Shown: positions 27,972-37,622, counted from the first letter of the stretch. The stretch: DNA of 49,419 nt from Herbinix sp. (GCA_029256105.1 JAQSYO010000027.1:1-49419), one strand, 5' to 3'. Notes: generated by a model from the sequence alone, not told the origin. Numbers and translations are program-made.

Positions 27972-28252
27972 TTAATTTCTAACGAATCGCTTTTTGGATA
28001 AATATTGGTAACTTAGCCCAAGGATAATAAGTAAGAAGCCTACAATTCCCAAGTACATCTTTCCTTATATCCCCCATAAATCATAGAAAACAGATAGAAA
28101 TTTCCCAACAGCTTCCTCCCGCGCTTCCGAAGGATAGAATATAGTAGACCATTGGAAGCATATAAGCTATACTTTGACTCCACCAAATCCTTAATCTCCT
28201 TATTTTGCTCCGGCATGGCTGTGGTATCCTTTTCAGATATTATGAGCTTATT
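27972..28252 (-). pseudogene. Frameshifted remnant of a membrane protein gene
   Basis: Downstream of glyA the minus strand encodes a protein-like stretch (KLIISEKDTTAMPEQNKE, then SKYSLYASNGLLYSILRKRG and FYLFSMIYGGY). It breaks off at a stop near 28040 and continues in another frame as MYLGIVGFLLIILGLSYQYL with a basic end (SKKRFVRN) and a stop at 27972. The second part is a clear membrane helix with a positive tail. No start or ribosome binding site is left. I do not recognise the family. Confidence 0.4.
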
Positions 28253-28299
28253 AAAAATAAGGCTGACACCAAATTATATATCTACTTGATATCAACCTT
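28253..28299 (-). terminator. Terminator after glyA
   Basis: A 14-bp stem, including G-U pairs, joins AAGGTTGATATCAA to TTTGGTGTCAGCCTT on the minus strand and is followed by a T-rich run. It begins 11 bases after the glyA stop. Confidence 0.75.
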
Positions 28300-28309
28300 T
28301 TTATTCTAT

Positions 28310-29548
28310 TTAGTACAACGGATACTTATCCGTTAATGTCTTAACCATTGCCATAGCTTTTACTTTATTCGCATCCACATCTTTTACCAACAGATAGATT
28401 GCTTCTGCTATAACATCCATATCTTCTGCATTCATTCCTCTTGTCGTTACTGCTGCTGTACCCAGACGGATACCACTTGTAACAAACGGAGATGCCGGAT
28501 CATTGGGAACTGAGTTCTTATTGCAAGTTATATTCGCTGCATCTAAGAGTTTCTCTGTGTCTTTACCGGTAACGCCCATGTTCTGAAGATCCACTAGCAT
28601 CAAGTGATTATCGGTTCCTCCGGATACAAGGTTGAAGCCTCGCTTCATTAAACCTTGTGCAAGTGCTTGTGAATTCTCAACAATTCTTCTAGCATAATCC
28701 TTAAAGCTAGGATCCAATGCTTCTTTAAAGCAAACGGCTTTTGCTGCAATCACATGCATTAATGGTCCACCCTGAATTCCTGGGAACACTGCTTTATTTA
28801 ATTTGTATTCTTCTGCGAACTCGGCACTGGAAAGAATCATACCGCCTCTTGGTCCTCTTAAGGTTTTATGCGTTGTCGTGGTTGTTACATGTGCATATGG
28901 AATTGGACTTTCATGATAACCTGCAGCCACAAGACCAGCAATATGAGCCATATCCACCATTAGGAATGCGCCAACTTCATCCGCGATTTCTCTAAATATC
29001 TTAAAATCAATTTTTCTTGCATAAGCACTAGCACCGGCAATAATTAGCTTCGGTTTGCTCTCAATTGCAATTTTTCTCAAACTATCATAATCAATAAAGC
29101 CTTGGTCATTTACTCCGTAAGGAACGATATGAAAATAGCTTCCACTCATATTTACAGGACTGCCATGTGTTAAATGTCCACCATGTGCAAGGTTCATACC
29201 AAGAACCGTATCACCGGGCTTTAAAAGTGCAAAGAATACAGCCATATTTGCCTGTGCTCCTGAATGAGGCTGAACATTCGCATACGTACAGCCAAACAAT
29301 TCTTTTGCTCTTTCAATCGCAAGGTTCTCAGCCAAATCAACAAACTCGCAGCCTCCATAATATCTCTTGCCGGGATATCCTTCTGCATATTTGTTGGTTA
29401 GTTGGCTCCCCATAGCAGCCATAACAGCTTTGCTTACAAAGTTTTCGGAAGCGATTAATTCTATATGATCATTTTGTCTGCCTATCTCAAGTGCCATCGC
29501 CTCTGCTAATTCAGGATCAAATGATTTTACATCTTCAAACGAATACAT
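28310..29548 (-). CDS. glyA: Serine hydroxymethyltransferase
   Basis: The 412-residue enzyme is full length for the family. It converts serine and tetrahydrofolate to glycine and methylene-tetrahydrofolate using PLP. Seen in the sequence: [61 protein letters not shown], the PLP Lys in [16 protein letters not shown], and [12 protein letters not shown]. It has its own promoter and terminator and so stands alone. The 607-base gap upstream (29549-30155) contains the promoter and a degenerate T-rich repeat, but no gene. Confidence 0.98.
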   Translation of the reverse strand: MYSFEDVKSFDPELAEAMALEIGRQNDHIELIASENFVSKAVMAAMGSQLTNKYAEGYPGKRYYGGCEFVDLAENLAIERAKELFGCTYANVQPHSGAQANMAVFFALLKPGDTVLGMNLAHGGHLTHGSPVNMSGSYFHIVPYGVNDQGFIDYDSLRKIAIESKPKLIIAGASAYARKIDFKIFREIADEVGAFLMVDMAHIAGLVAAGYHESPIPYAHVTTTTTHKTLRGPRGGMILSSAEFAEEYKLNKAVFPGIQGGPLMHVIAAKAVCFKEALDPSFKDYARRIVENSQALAQGLMKRGFNLVSGGTDNHLMLVDLQNMGVTGKDTEKLLDAANITCNKNSVPNDPASPFVTSGIRLGTAAVTTRGMNAEDMDVIAEAIYLLVKDVDANKVKAMAMVKTLTDKYPLY

Positions 29549-29608
29549 TTTATCATTTCCTTTCCGTTTTTATTCGTATTTAATTGCTACAATTTGTAGA
29601 ATAGTATA

Positions 29609-29637
29609 TCATATTAACATTCATAGTGGAAGTCAAA
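29609..29637 (-). promoter_or_regulatory. SigA promoter of glyA
   Basis: TTGACT (29632-29637) and TATGAT (29609-29614) are 17 bases apart on the minus strand, giving a leader of about 55 bases. No PurR box or riboswitch was recognised. Confidence 0.65.
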
Positions 29638-29788
29638 ATGCCAGAATATCCCCTGTTCTTTCATAACAATATCTAATACTAATTATTCCTCTATATTATA
29701 ACAGTATAGTTTAACCTATAATTTATAAAATTACTTTTCCGTATTAAATCAAAGTGAGTATTACTCATCGTTAATTAATTCTGCATTT

Positions 29789-29975
29789 CAAACTATATTT
29801 CTGCAATCCCCAATCCCTGCTTCTGCAATCCAATCCCTATTTCTGCATTCTAATCCCTAGTTCTGTGTTCGTATTCTATGTACTTATTCTGTGTTCTTGT
29901 TCTGCTTTCTTATTCAGGGGTCTTATCCTAGATTCTAATCCCTAATTCTGCGTCCCAGAACCCGGAATTTCTATT
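29789..29975. repeat. Degenerate tandem repeat, unit about 20 bp
   Basis: The plus strand repeats the theme TTCTGCAATCCAATCCCTAT with growing divergence (TTCTGCATTCTAATCCCTAG, then TTCTGTGTTC and TTATTCTGTGTTCTTG). Eight to nine decayed copies are visible. It is non-coding on both strands and looks like an old minisatellite. Confidence 0.6.
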
Positions 29976-30001
29976 CAATTTGTCTGCTAATTATACGGAA
30001 A

Positions 30002-30034
30002 ATCCCCTGACTCAAGGTAATAAAGTCAGAGGAT
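30002..30034 (-). terminator. Possible terminator after the cytidine deaminase gene
   Basis: ATCCCCTGACT pairs with AGTCAGAGGAT (one mismatch) around an 11-base loop. It lies about 120 bases beyond the stop and the following T-run is short. Confidence 0.45.
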
Positions 30035-30155
30035 ATTCGCATGTTAAAAAACATATTAATTTAAACTCTTTTACTTCGTCTTATGTAAATTTCCGTTTTT
30101 AATTCATAATTAAAACCACTCAACATAGGAAGAATTAACTATTTCCATAAAACAA

Positions 30156-30671
30156 TTATTGATTTAAATTTTCAGGTCCAAAGCTTAATGGTAATAATTC
30201 CTCCAAGAAGAATACTAAGTATTCTTCCTCTGATCTAGCGAGTATTACTAGAAAGCTCTTCGGATCTACAAATTCACGAATAACCTGTCGACACACTCCA
30301 CACGGCGGACAAAACTCGGATACGATTCCATTTTTACCACCTACAATCGCCATTGCAGAAAAATCTCTTTCTCCATCGCTGATAGCCTTGAAAAATGCAG
30401 TACGTTCTGCACAATTCGTTGGAGTATAGGAAGCATTCTCTATGTTACAGCCGGTATAAATCTTTTGCTTCTTTGTCAGGAGCGCTGATCCAACGTTGAA
30501 ATGCGAATAAGGAGTATAAGCATTTTTCATACCCTCTATCGCTTCCCGGATCAAGTTCTTTGCCATTGACCTACTTACAATTTCATGTTTGGCCAGTAGT
30601 TCTCCCTTTTCTTGAATTATAAGACTGTTCTTTTGTTGATTATCCCGTTGTTCGTTATCCTGTTCTTGCAT
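30156..30671 (-). CDS. cdd: Cytidine deaminase with an N-terminal extension
   Basis: The 171-residue protein deaminates cytidine and deoxycytidine for pyrimidine salvage. The zinc site is intact: Cys-Ala-Glu in TNCAERTAF and the pair in PPCGVCRQV; YTPYSHFNVGSAL and TGCNIENASY bind substrate. The usual enzyme is ~130 residues and would begin near LIREAIEGMKNAY; here about 38 residues precede it, rich in Gln, Glu and Asn (MQEQDNEQRDNQQ). This start is supported by a perfect AAGGAGG seven bases before ATG 30671, while the internal Met has no site. It follows deoC by 130 bases, so it is probably in the same salvage group. Confidence 0.93.
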   Translation of the reverse strand: MQEQDNEQRDNQQKNSLIIQEKGELLAKHEIVSRSMAKNLIREAIEGMKNAYTPYSHFNVGSALLTKKQKIYTGCNIENASYTPTNCAERTAFFKAISDGERDFSAMAIVGGKNGIVSEFCPPCGVCRQVIREFVDPKSFLVILARSEEEYLVFFLEELLPLSFGPENLNQ

Positions 30672-30801
30672 AAAAAAACCTCCTTGTTAATAAATGTTCT
30701 ATTGCATTCCTAGTAATTAGGACAGCTTAGTTTTCCTAAAAACCGAATATATTTACTATAGTAAACTTATTCCTTACAATACAACCTTTATAACCAGTTC
30801 A

Positions 30802-31467
30802 TTAATATCCGGAACCTTCTTGATTCTTAGCCAGTTTTACAATTCGGCTAGTTCCAAGTCTGGACGCACCAAGTTCGATAAACTTTTCCGCGTCATCAAA
30901 CGATGATATCCCGCCTGCTGCTTTAATTCGAATTCCTTTGCCAACATGCTTTGCAAATAATGCTACATCCTCAAAGGTTGCACCGGATTTTGAGAAACCG
31001 GTTGATGTTTTAATGAAGTCTGCACCTGCATTGGTTACTATTTCACACATTTTAATCTTCTCTTCGTCTGTTAATAAACAGGTTTCAATAATTACTTTAA
31101 GGATATGGTCACCACAAGCTGCTTTCAATTGTTTGATTTCCTCAAGAATTTGGTCATACTTTTTATCTTTTAATAGACCAAGATTGATTACCATATCAAT
31201 CTCATCGGCACCATCACCGATAGCATCCTTTGCCTCAAATACTTTCACTGCCGTTGTATTATAACCGTTCGGGAAACCGATTACGGTACACACAGCCATT
31301 TTATCCTTTACATATTCCTTCACCTGTTTTACATAAGAGGGTGGAATGCAAACGGATGCTACACTATAAATGATTGCATCATCACAGATTTGTTTGATTT
31401 CCTCCCAAGTTGCTGTCTGAGTTAAAAGGGTATGATCCACCTTTTCGAATATTAATTTCTTATCCAT
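30802..31467 (-). CDS. deoC: Deoxyribose-phosphate aldolase
   Basis: The 221-residue enzyme splits 2-deoxyribose 5-phosphate into glyceraldehyde 3-phosphate and acetaldehyde. The Schiff-base Lys lies in [10 protein letters not shown], the second Lys in [10 protein letters not shown], and [12 protein letters not shown] gives the proton-relay segment. [14 protein letters not shown] at the N-terminus is typical. It starts 27 bases after the deoD stop and is cotranscribed with it: phosphorylase, then aldolase, for growth on nucleosides. No phosphopentomutase is in the window. Confidence 0.97.
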   Translation of the reverse strand: MDKKLIFEKVDHTLLTQTATWEEIKQICDDAIIYSVASVCIPPSYVKQVKEYVKDKMAVCTVIGFPNGYNTTAVKVFEAKDAIGDGADEIDMVINLGLLKDKKYDQILEEIKQLKAACGDHILKVIIETCLLTDEEKIKMCEIVTNAGADFIKTSTGFSKSGATFEDVALFAKHVGKGIRIKAAGGISSFDDAEKFIELGASRLGTSRIVKLAKNQEGSGY

Positions 31468-31494
31468 GATCTCACCGATCCCTTTCTAATTGTA

Positions 31495-32202
31495 TTATGC
31501 AATTTCCAATGCTATCTCCATCATATCCCTAAAGGTAAGCTGTCTGTCTTCAGCGGATAAAGATTCACCGGTAAACACATGATCCGAAACTGTCAAAATA
31601 CAAAGTGCTTTTTTACCGGCTCTTGCAGCATTCATATAAAGTGCTGCCGCTTCCATCTCAACTGCTAAGATGTTCATCTTGCGCCACAGAGCGTTTGCAT
31701 CCTGATTATCATCATAGAAAGTATCTGAGGAGAGTACATTACCTACGACTGTCTTTATATTCATCTTTTCTGCAGCTTCTACCGCTTTACGCAGCAAGTC
31801 GTAATCTGCAATCGGTGCATAAGTTCCTGGCAATTGATATTGTGCTGCAAAATTAGAATTTGTGGAAGCACCCATACCGATGACAATATCTCTTAGTTTT
31901 ACATTCTCTGCTATTCCACCAGCTGATCCAATTCGAATGATGTTATCCACATCATAAAAATGATACAATTCATATGAATAAATTCCGATGGAAGGCATGC
32001 CCATGCCTCCACCCATTACAGATACCTTCTTGCCTTTATAGGTACCGGTATAGCCAAGCATATTTCTAACTGTATTAAAACAAACCACATCCTCAAGATA
32101 GGTCTCAGCAATAAATTTTGCTCTGAGTGGATCTCCGGGCATTAGCACTGTTTTTGCAATATCTCCCGGTTTCGCTTCATTATGTGGGGTTGGTATACTC
32201 AT
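31495..32202 (-). CDS. deoD: Purine-nucleoside phosphorylase, DeoD type
   Basis: The 235-residue enzyme starts at ATG 32202, nine bases after GGAGG; the open frame to 32262 lacks a site. It is the hexameric type: [30 protein letters not shown] at the N-terminus supplies phosphate-binding residues, then [21 protein letters not shown], and VEMEAAALY with LTVSDH for base and ribose binding. It phosphorolyses purine (deoxy)nucleosides. It is first in the deoD-deoC-cdd salvage group and divergent from the MATE gene. Confidence 0.97.
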   Translation of the reverse strand: MSIPTPHNEAKPGDIAKTVLMPGDPLRAKFIAETYLEDVVCFNTVRNMLGYTGTYKGKKVSVMGGGMGMPSIGIYSYELYHFYDVDNIIRIGSAGGIAENVKLRDIVIGMGASTNSNFAAQYQLPGTYAPIADYDLLRKAVEAAEKMNIKTVVGNVLSSDTFYDDNQDANALWRKMNILAVEMEAAALYMNAARAGKKALCILTVSDHVFTGESLSAEDRQLTFRDMMEIALEIA

Positions 32203-32425
32203 TTTTAATATCCTCCTTTTATCATAGAGTACTTTAGAATGCCTAAAATCATTTGCACTCAACGAGTCCTCTTGGTTTATTCTAACCTATTTGGTATTAT
32301 TTATTTCATAATCTTAGCATAATTTTAAGGAAAAGGCAATCCGTGTTTGCCTTCTTACCATTTCATATGATGTATTTTATTATTAAAAACTATACGGACA
32401 CTTCGGTAAAATATATATTACTACA

Positions 32426-32453
32426 TTGAATTCCACCAGAAAGATGCTATAAT
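32426..32453 (+). promoter_or_regulatory. SigA promoter of the MATE transporter gene
   Basis: TTGAAT (32426-32431) and TATAAT (32448-32453) are 16 bases apart. The expected start near 32460 leaves a leader of only about 28 bases to the first ATG. Confidence 0.65.
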
Positions 32454-32487
32454 CGACATATCGGGTTTTTCAGGTCAAGAAAGTGAG

Positions 32488-33903
32488 ATGAATACATTGC
32501 AGTTGCAATTGGTTAAATTTTTATCCGTTGGAAGTATGCTGAAAAAGGATCAAATCATTGGAGATTTACCTCCTTCCCGGGTAGCTTACTCAAACTTTTA
32601 CAAAATAGCATGGCCTTCCGCTGTGGAAGCGTTGCTGGTCGGACTCATAGGAGCCGTAGACACTATGATGGTAGGTGGTTTAGGAAAAGGTTCTATCGCT
32701 GCCGTTGGTATAACAAATCAGCCGAAATTAGTCCTACTCGCCATGATTTTTTCCTTAAATACTGGAATCACTGCCGTAACTGCACGTAGAAAAGGCCAAG
32801 CAGATCAAGCAGGTGCAAACCGCACCGTCCGTACAGGAATGATAATCTGTACCGTGATTTCCCTCCTTATGGCTATTCTGGGTTTTCTATTTGCAAAGCC
32901 CATTTTGTTATTTTCAGGTGCGGATATCTCCTATCTACCGGATGCTATCACTTTTTTCCGTATTATTATGTTCAGTATACCGTTCCAATCCTTGAATCTC
33001 ACCATAAATGCAGCCCAACGAGGATGTGGAAAAACGAAGATTTCCATGACGACAAATATTATTAGTAATGTAATTAATATTATATTCAGCTACTTCCTAA
33101 TCAATGGTATCGGCTTCTTCCCACGACTAGAAACTAGGGGAACTGCAATCGCTTCGACTCTGGGAGCCATAATTGCTTTCAGTATCTCCCTTACAACCTT
33201 GTGCCGCAAAAATGGGTACCTGACGTTTCATTATAAGGCAGGTTGGGCTATACATAAAAAAGTTCTTCATCCAATTATCAATATCAGTAGCAGTGCTTTT
33301 GTCGAGCAGGTGTTTATGCGGATTGGTTTCTTAGTATATGCTGCAATTGTAGCAAAGATCGGAACTACAGAATATGCGACGCATATAATTTGTATGAATA
33401 TTTTATCCCTTTCCTTCTGCTTTGGTGATGGGCTGTCTATTGCAGCTGCCGCACTCGTAGGACAAAATATGGGTGCAAAAAGACCGGATTTATCCATAAT
33501 ATATGGAAAAACCGGTCAGAGACTTGCATTTATGATTTCCTGTATTATTTTTCTTGTTTTTATATTCGGGAGGTATTTCCTCGTATCCTTATTTACAGAT
33601 GAAGTTGACATAATTGTACTTGGAGCTAACGTTATGATTTTAGCTGCTTTAGGTACGCATATGCAGACTTCCCAGGTGGTTCTATCCGGATGCTTGCGGG
33701 GCGCAGGTGATACTGTCTTTGTCGCAATTACCTCTCTCATCAGTGTAGCTTTAATACGTCCAGCCCTGACCTGGCTCCTATGCTTTCCTGTGGGGTTAGG
33801 TCTTTATGGTGCTTGGGTTGCACTATTAGTAGATCAATGTTTTCGTATGATAACCAGCTACAAGCGTTTTTCAAGTGGCAGATGGACGGGAATTACTCTT
33901 TAA
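32488..33903 (+). CDS. MATE family multidrug/sodium efflux transporter
   Basis: The 471-residue membrane protein has about 12 hydrophobic segments in two halves. SNFYKIAWPSAVEALLVGLIGAVDTMMVGGLG and VAAVGITNQPK-like text (SIAAVGITNQPK) near the N-terminus are the MATE signature, and the second half repeats the pattern with SAFVEQVFMRIGFLVYAAIVAKIG. Such proteins export drugs or metabolites in exchange for Na+ or H+; the substrate is unknown. The ATG at 32488 has only a poor GTGAG next to it; Met-17 (32536, after GGAAG) is an alternative. Its stop is one base from the stop of the convergent deacylase gene. Confidence 0.92.
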   Translation: MNTLQLQLVKFLSVGSMLKKDQIIGDLPPSRVAYSNFYKIAWPSAVEALLVGLIGAVDTMMVGGLGKGSIAAVGITNQPKLVLLAMIFSLNTGITAVTARRKGQADQAGANRTVRTGMIICTVISLLMAILGFLFAKPILLFSGADISYLPDAITFFRIIMFSIPFQSLNLTINAAQRGCGKTKISMTTNIISNVINIIFSYFLINGIGFFPRLETRGTAIASTLGAIIAFSISLTTLCRKNGYLTFHYKAGWAIHKKVLHPIINISSSAFVEQVFMRIGFLVYAAIVAKIGTTEYATHIICMNILSLSFCFGDGLSIAAAALVGQNMGAKRPDLSIIYGKTGQRLAFMISCIIFLVFIFGRYFLVSLFTDEVDIIVLGANVMILAALGTHMQTSQVVLSGCLRGAGDTVFVAITSLISVALIRPALTWLLCFPVGLGLYGAWVALLVDQCFRMITSYKRFSSGRWTGITL

Positions 33904-33904
33904 A

Positions 33905-34396
33905 TTATATATCTATAATATGAATCTGATTGCTGTGTGTCTCAATGATTTTATATAAATCACGGTAAGATAACATAACCGTTGCTGTATTCTCATTTGG
34001 ATGCACACCAATATATTCTCGTCCAACGAGTGATCGATCTAGCACTACCTCCACAGCCTTCTCCTCATCATTGATTATCCCGAATGGTGTAACTGAGCCT
34101 TTTGTAAGATTAAGATATTTCGTTAACCGATCTTCAGAAGCAAAGCTAAGGGTACTCGTACCTAATTGCTTACGAATATATTTTAAATCTGCTTTCTTAT
34201 CCTTATCCATAACCACAAGGAAATGACGCTTCCCCTTCGCATCCCGAAGAAATAAATTCTTTACGACCCAAGGGTTGTCCCGAAATACATCCAGTGAAGC
34301 CATTTCATCAATGGTAAATACAGCCGGGTGCTCGATTATCGTATAATGAATCCCAAATTGGTTCAGTTCTTCATATACCTTTCTCTTTTGTTCCAA
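33905..34396 (-). CDS. Prolyl-tRNA editing protein (PrdX/ProX, YbaK-like domain)
   Basis: The domain hydrolyses Ala or Cys mischarged on tRNA-Pro. Characteristic text includes KVYEELNQFGIHYTIIEHPAVFTIDEM, NLFLRDAKGKRHFLVVMDKDKKADL with the conserved Lys, GSVTPFGIIND and the final IGVHPNENTATVML. I place the start at TTG 34396, which has GGAAGG nine bases upstream and gives a 163-residue protein with the usual N-terminus; the frame can run to a TTG at 34441 without a ribosome binding site. It overlaps nothing, but its stop is one base from that of the MATE gene. Confidence 0.85.
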   Translation of the reverse strand: MEQKRKVYEELNQFGIHYTIIEHPAVFTIDEMASLDVFRDNPWVVKNLFLRDAKGKRHFLVVMDKDKKADLKYIRKQLGTSTLSFASEDRLTKYLNLTKGSVTPFGIINDEEKAVEVVLDRSLVGREYIGVHPNENTATVMLSYRDLYKIIETHSNQIHIIDI

Positions 34397-34454
34397 CGTA
34401 CTCTTCCTTCCCAAGTCAATAAAGTATCTAAAATTCTGCAAGTATTACAATACT

Positions 34455-34862
34455 TTATTCCTGTGTTTGGTTTGTTATTTCACCTGTTGTTTTGTCAATC
34501 GTATACCAGCCGTAAGTTACGGTATGTCCGATTCCAATTTCAGGTTCATCTAGAACGAACTCATAAAGGTGAATTACATAGCTCTCCTCTGTTGTACCTG
34601 AACCTTCATAAACCAAATAATAATCTGCATAGGGTAATTTATAATAATATTCTTCGTTCGTATTTGAAGTAACTTTATCAAAATTAACTGCGTAACGTTC
34701 CTTCGCCAGGTCCAGTGCTTGCATTGGTGTAATTAGCTGTTCCTGAACGACATGCTCCTTCAATCCGATTGATAAGAAATCATAGCCTCCAATAATGCTA
34801 TATTCTTTCGGAGTGAACAAGCCAAGTATTATGATAATACATAATACCGATTGTCTCATCAT
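34455..34862 (-). CDS. Exported hypothetical protein
   Basis: The 135-residue product starts at ATG 34862, seven bases after GGGG. A hydrophobic N-terminus (QSVLCIIIILGLF) acts as signal peptide or anchor. The mature part has ITPMQALDLAKERYAV, then an aromatic-rich region (YYYKLPYADYYLVYEG), HLYEFVLDEPEIG and a final YTIDKTTGEI. The last block resembles the end of PepSY-type or other small secreted beta proteins that carry D-x-x-T-G-E-I, but no family is assigned. It is tandem with the deacylase gene 58 bases downstream. Confidence 0.7.
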   Translation of the reverse strand: MMRQSVLCIIIILGLFTPKEYSIIGGYDFLSIGLKEHVVQEQLITPMQALDLAKERYAVNFDKVTSNTNEEYYYKLPYADYYLVYEGSGTTEESYVIHLYEFVLDEPEIGIGHTVTYGWYTIDKTTGEITNQTQE

Positions 34863-34996
34863 CGCGATTCCCCTTTTAATATGGAGTGTCTACTGTACAA
34901 TAGATAATTAATTATATCACCTTTTTACATTAATTTCCATTCCAATCAACTACATTTAATCGACGGGATGAAACATTATGTTATCAATTATGCATT

Positions 34997-36190
34997 TCAC
35001 TTCTCTTTCTTCACAAGGCTTGCTCTCTGGATTGCGGTGGTTCCAAAACGACTGCGAATCTTGTCAATCGCCTGATCCAGCTTTTCTTTTTTCTCATCGA
35101 TTTCAAAACCAAACAAATTCATCTGTCTTTCCTCCGCATTAGATACTACCTTACTTGATTGGATCCCAAGATTGCGGATTGGAGAACCATCCCACAACTC
35201 ATCAAATAATGTACAGGCAGCTTTGTGAATCACATCCGTATTATGTGTTGGACTTAGTAATGTTGTCTGATGGGAACTGTGTCGAAATTCAGAATCTACG
35301 ATACTTACCGATACCACATTTGCCATCATATCATCATTTCGTAGTCTGGAACCAACGGTCTCAGCTAAGGAAAGTAGTATCATCTTGGCTATTGATTCCT
35401 CCTCCACATCAAAGGAAATTGTAGTAGAATTTCCATACCCCTTATTCTTCACTTCCTCCTGTGATATGATGGAGGCATCAACTCCATTTGCAAAGCTGTG
35501 TATTACTTCTCCATGCTTCTTTAAATGTGCCTTTAGAATTTTAATATCTGTATTTGCCAATTCTCCTATCGTATTAATTCCAAGCATATTAAGCTTTTTA
35601 GCGGTAGATTTTCCCACAAAGAAGAGTTCTCGTACCGGGAGTATCCACATCTTTTCCTTAATTTCATTCGGATATAAAGTATGAACCTTATCCGGCTTTT
35701 GAAAATCAGAAGCCATCTTAGCAAGTATTTTATTGCTGGAGATTCCGACATTCACAGTAAATCCTAACTCATTATGAATTCGATTCTTGATCCGATTTGC
35801 AGCCTCTAGGGGTGATCCAAATAAGTTTGACATTCCTGACATATCGCAATACGCCTCATCAATTGAACATTTCTCTACACAGGGAGAAAACTCGCAGAGG
35901 ATATCAGTAAAGGCTTGGGAATATTCCTGATAAAGGTGGTGTCTCGGAGGAACCAAGGTAAGGTTTGGACATTTTCGTAATGCATCTACGATGGGTTCAC
36001 CGGTTTGAACACCACACTGCTTTGCAAGTGTAGATTTGGCTAGTATAACTCCATGTCGCTGATTTCTATCTCCTGCAACCGCCGATGCTATTTCCCTTAG
36101 GTCAATTTCTTCCCCCGCTTGCAGGCGATACACTGCCTCCCAGCTTAAGAACGCGGAATTTACATCCACATGAAAAACTACCTGATCCAT
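34997..36190 (-). CDS. dinB: DNA polymerase IV (Y-family translesion polymerase)
   Basis: The 397-residue enzyme starts at ATG 36190, eight bases after GGGG; a frame open to 36217 adds nine residues without support. Catalytic acids are in FHVDVNSAFLSWEA and KCSIDEAYCDMSG. NVGISSNKILAKMASDFQKPD and the thumb helix-hairpin-helix LNMLGINTIGELAN follow. The C-terminus has the clamp-binding motif QMNLFGF. Unlike most Pol IV, the steric-gate neighbourhood reads NSAFLSW. It copies damaged DNA with low fidelity. No clear LexA box was found in front of it. Confidence 0.94.
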   Translation of the reverse strand: MDQVVFHVDVNSAFLSWEAVYRLQAGEEIDLREIASAVAGDRNQRHGVILAKSTLAKQCGVQTGEPIVDALRKCPNLTLVPPRHHLYQEYSQAFTDILCEFSPCVEKCSIDEAYCDMSGMSNLFGSPLEAANRIKNRIHNELGFTVNVGISSNKILAKMASDFQKPDKVHTLYPNEIKEKMWILPVRELFFVGKSTAKKLNMLGINTIGELANTDIKILKAHLKKHGEVIHSFANGVDASIISQEEVKNKGYGNSTTISFDVEEESIAKMILLSLAETVGSRLRNDDMMANVVSVSIVDSEFRHSSHQTTLLSPTHNTDVIHKAACTLFDELWDGSPIRNLGIQSSKVVSNAEERQMNLFGFEIDEKKEKLDQAIDKIRSRFGTTAIQRASLVKKEK

Positions 36191-36386
36191 CGAATACACC
36201 CCTTCCTTTAAAAACATCTATTCGAACTAAATATTCTTTCTATAATCATATCAATTATTAAATAAATTTTCTAATACTTAATTAAATACAGTCTGGTCCA
36301 TCAAAATATCATCTTTCCTCTATCATAACAAAGCAGTAAATCAGTGTAAAGAAAAAGCGCGAAAGAGCCATATATATTTCTATCAT

Positions 36387-36454
36387 AAAAAGATGTGGGT
36401 TTCCAATATGATACCTTCTTATTAATTGAAGTTATCAAATTAGAAACCCACATC
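36387..36454 (-). terminator. Terminator after the DUF4349 lipoprotein gene
   Basis: A perfect 12-bp stem, GATGTGGGTTTC / GAAACCCACATC (36392-36403 with 36443-36454), is followed by a T-run on the minus strand. Confidence 0.85.
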
Positions 36455-36476
36455 ATCAATTTTCTTTTACATAGTT

Positions 36477-37544
36477 CTATTCATTTCCCTTTGTTGGTGG
36501 ATTTGAACCATTCGTTGGTGGGTTTGGTCCCTGCGTCGGTGGCATTACATATTTTGCATACCATTTCTTATAATATCTTCTTGCAATTAATGCAACCACT
36601 GCAATTATTACTCCCCAAATAAGTAGATATAGGAAATTTACAACAAACCATACGAAGAAGTTCTTAAAGCCTTCACTGATATTATATACCGTATCGCTAA
36701 ACCCATTATGAATTCTATCCGCAACTGTCTGTTTCTTTTCAACAACCGGTGTTATCCGTTCTACCTCTTGAATACTTAAGGTTACCGAGCTGTATTCTAC
36801 GAGATTATCATAGGTTCTGAGCTGTGTTTCATAGTTTTGAAGTTCATACCGAATATCACTTAATCGACTCTCAAGGGTAACGATATTATCCAGAGTATCC
36901 GTCTTCTCTAGTAATACGAATAATCTTTCCTGCTCAATTTCTAAGGATTTCTTGCGGCTCTCCATATCTGTATATTGTAAGGTTACATTCTCCGTCGACT
37001 CTTGTTTATTAATGACATTGGCATTCTCATCCACGGAATTCACAAATTCGTCAACCTTGTCTCTCGGGATTCTGACTACGATACTACCATAACGAGCCTC
37101 ATTATTATTATAGAAACGCTTTCCACTGATTTTGGAATTTTCAACATAGCCACCTAAGCGATCAATTTCTGAATCTATCTTAGTTATCAATCCGTCAAAT
37201 GTTTGTGTTTCTACATCCATATAGAATCTGCGTATGATTTTATCTTGAGATTGTGTTGCTGGTTCTTCTGCGGTTATTGCAGAGGAATTATTAATACCCT
37301 CAGCCGCACTAGTTTCTCCTTCCTTCTTATCCTTATCAAAATTTACTGCCGAATCCTCAGTCGCACTTAATTGTGGCTCGCTCTCAGCTGTACCCGTATC
37401 CTGAGCTGTCATACTCGTACCATAGTTGGCATTACTGTCATATAACATATTCTCTGATTTTGAGTCTTTTTTACTGCAAGCTGTTACCATAAATACCACA
37501 ATTAATATAAATCCCAATACACTAAAAATTTTCTTTTTTTTCAT
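36477..37544 (-). CDS. DUF4349 domain lipoprotein
   Basis: The 355-residue protein has a lipoprotein signal peptide (FILIVVFMVTACSKK; the Cys at residue 23 would be lipidated). A Ser/Thr/Glu-rich linker leads into the DUF4349 domain (about 100-270): RRFYMDVETQTFDGLI, LGGYVENSKISG, SIVVRIPRDKVDEFV, LQYTDMESRKKSLE and a coiled coil (ERLFVLLEKTDTLDNI), then YSSVTLSIQEVE. A second membrane helix (about 300-325) follows, and the end is a Pro/Asn/Thr repeat (PPTQGPN, PPTNGSN, PPTKGNE). The domain's role is unknown; relatives often sit next to ECF sigma factors. A matching ECF-type promoter lies in front of this gene. AAGGAGGAGG precedes the ATG. Confidence 0.92.
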   Translation of the reverse strand: MKKKKIFSVLGFILIVVFMVTACSKKDSKSENMLYDSNANYGTSMTAQDTGTAESEPQLSATEDSAVNFDKDKKEGETSAAEGINNSSAITAEEPATQSQDKIIRRFYMDVETQTFDGLITKIDSEIDRLGGYVENSKISGKRFYNNNEARYGSIVVRIPRDKVDEFVNSVDENANVINKQESTENVTLQYTDMESRKKSLEIEQERLFVLLEKTDTLDNIVTLESRLSDIRYELQNYETQLRTYDNLVEYSSVTLSIQEVERITPVVEKKQTVADRIHNGFSDTVYNISEGFKNFFVWFVVNFLYLLIWGVIIAVVALIARRYYKKWYAKYVMPPTQGPNPPTNGSNPPTKGNE

Positions 37545-37596
37545 TTTAACCCTCCTCCTTCTAAAAGTTTTTATTTTTTTATTAATTTAATGATTA

Positions 37597-37622
37597 GACG
37601 TTAGTAACTTCTAAATAGTTCC
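37597..37622 (-). promoter_or_regulatory. ECF-sigma-like promoter of the DUF4349 gene
   Basis: On the minus strand GGAAC (37618-37622) and CGTC (37597-37600) are 17 bases apart, with TATTT after the first box and TAAT after the second. This is the standard layout for extracytoplasmic-function sigma factors and is unlike the TTGACA/TATAAT promoters elsewhere in the window. No ECF sigma gene is present in the window. Confidence 0.65.

Noticed and set aside
33895..33910. One-base gap between convergent MATE and deacylase stop codons as a regulatory overlap
   Set aside because: Tight convergent ends are common in compact genomes and no shared hairpin is seen.
36191..36300. LexA (SOS) box upstream of dinB
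   Set aside because: TTCGAACTAAATATTC near 36222 resembles half of a site, but the second half does not match GAAC-N4-GTTC.
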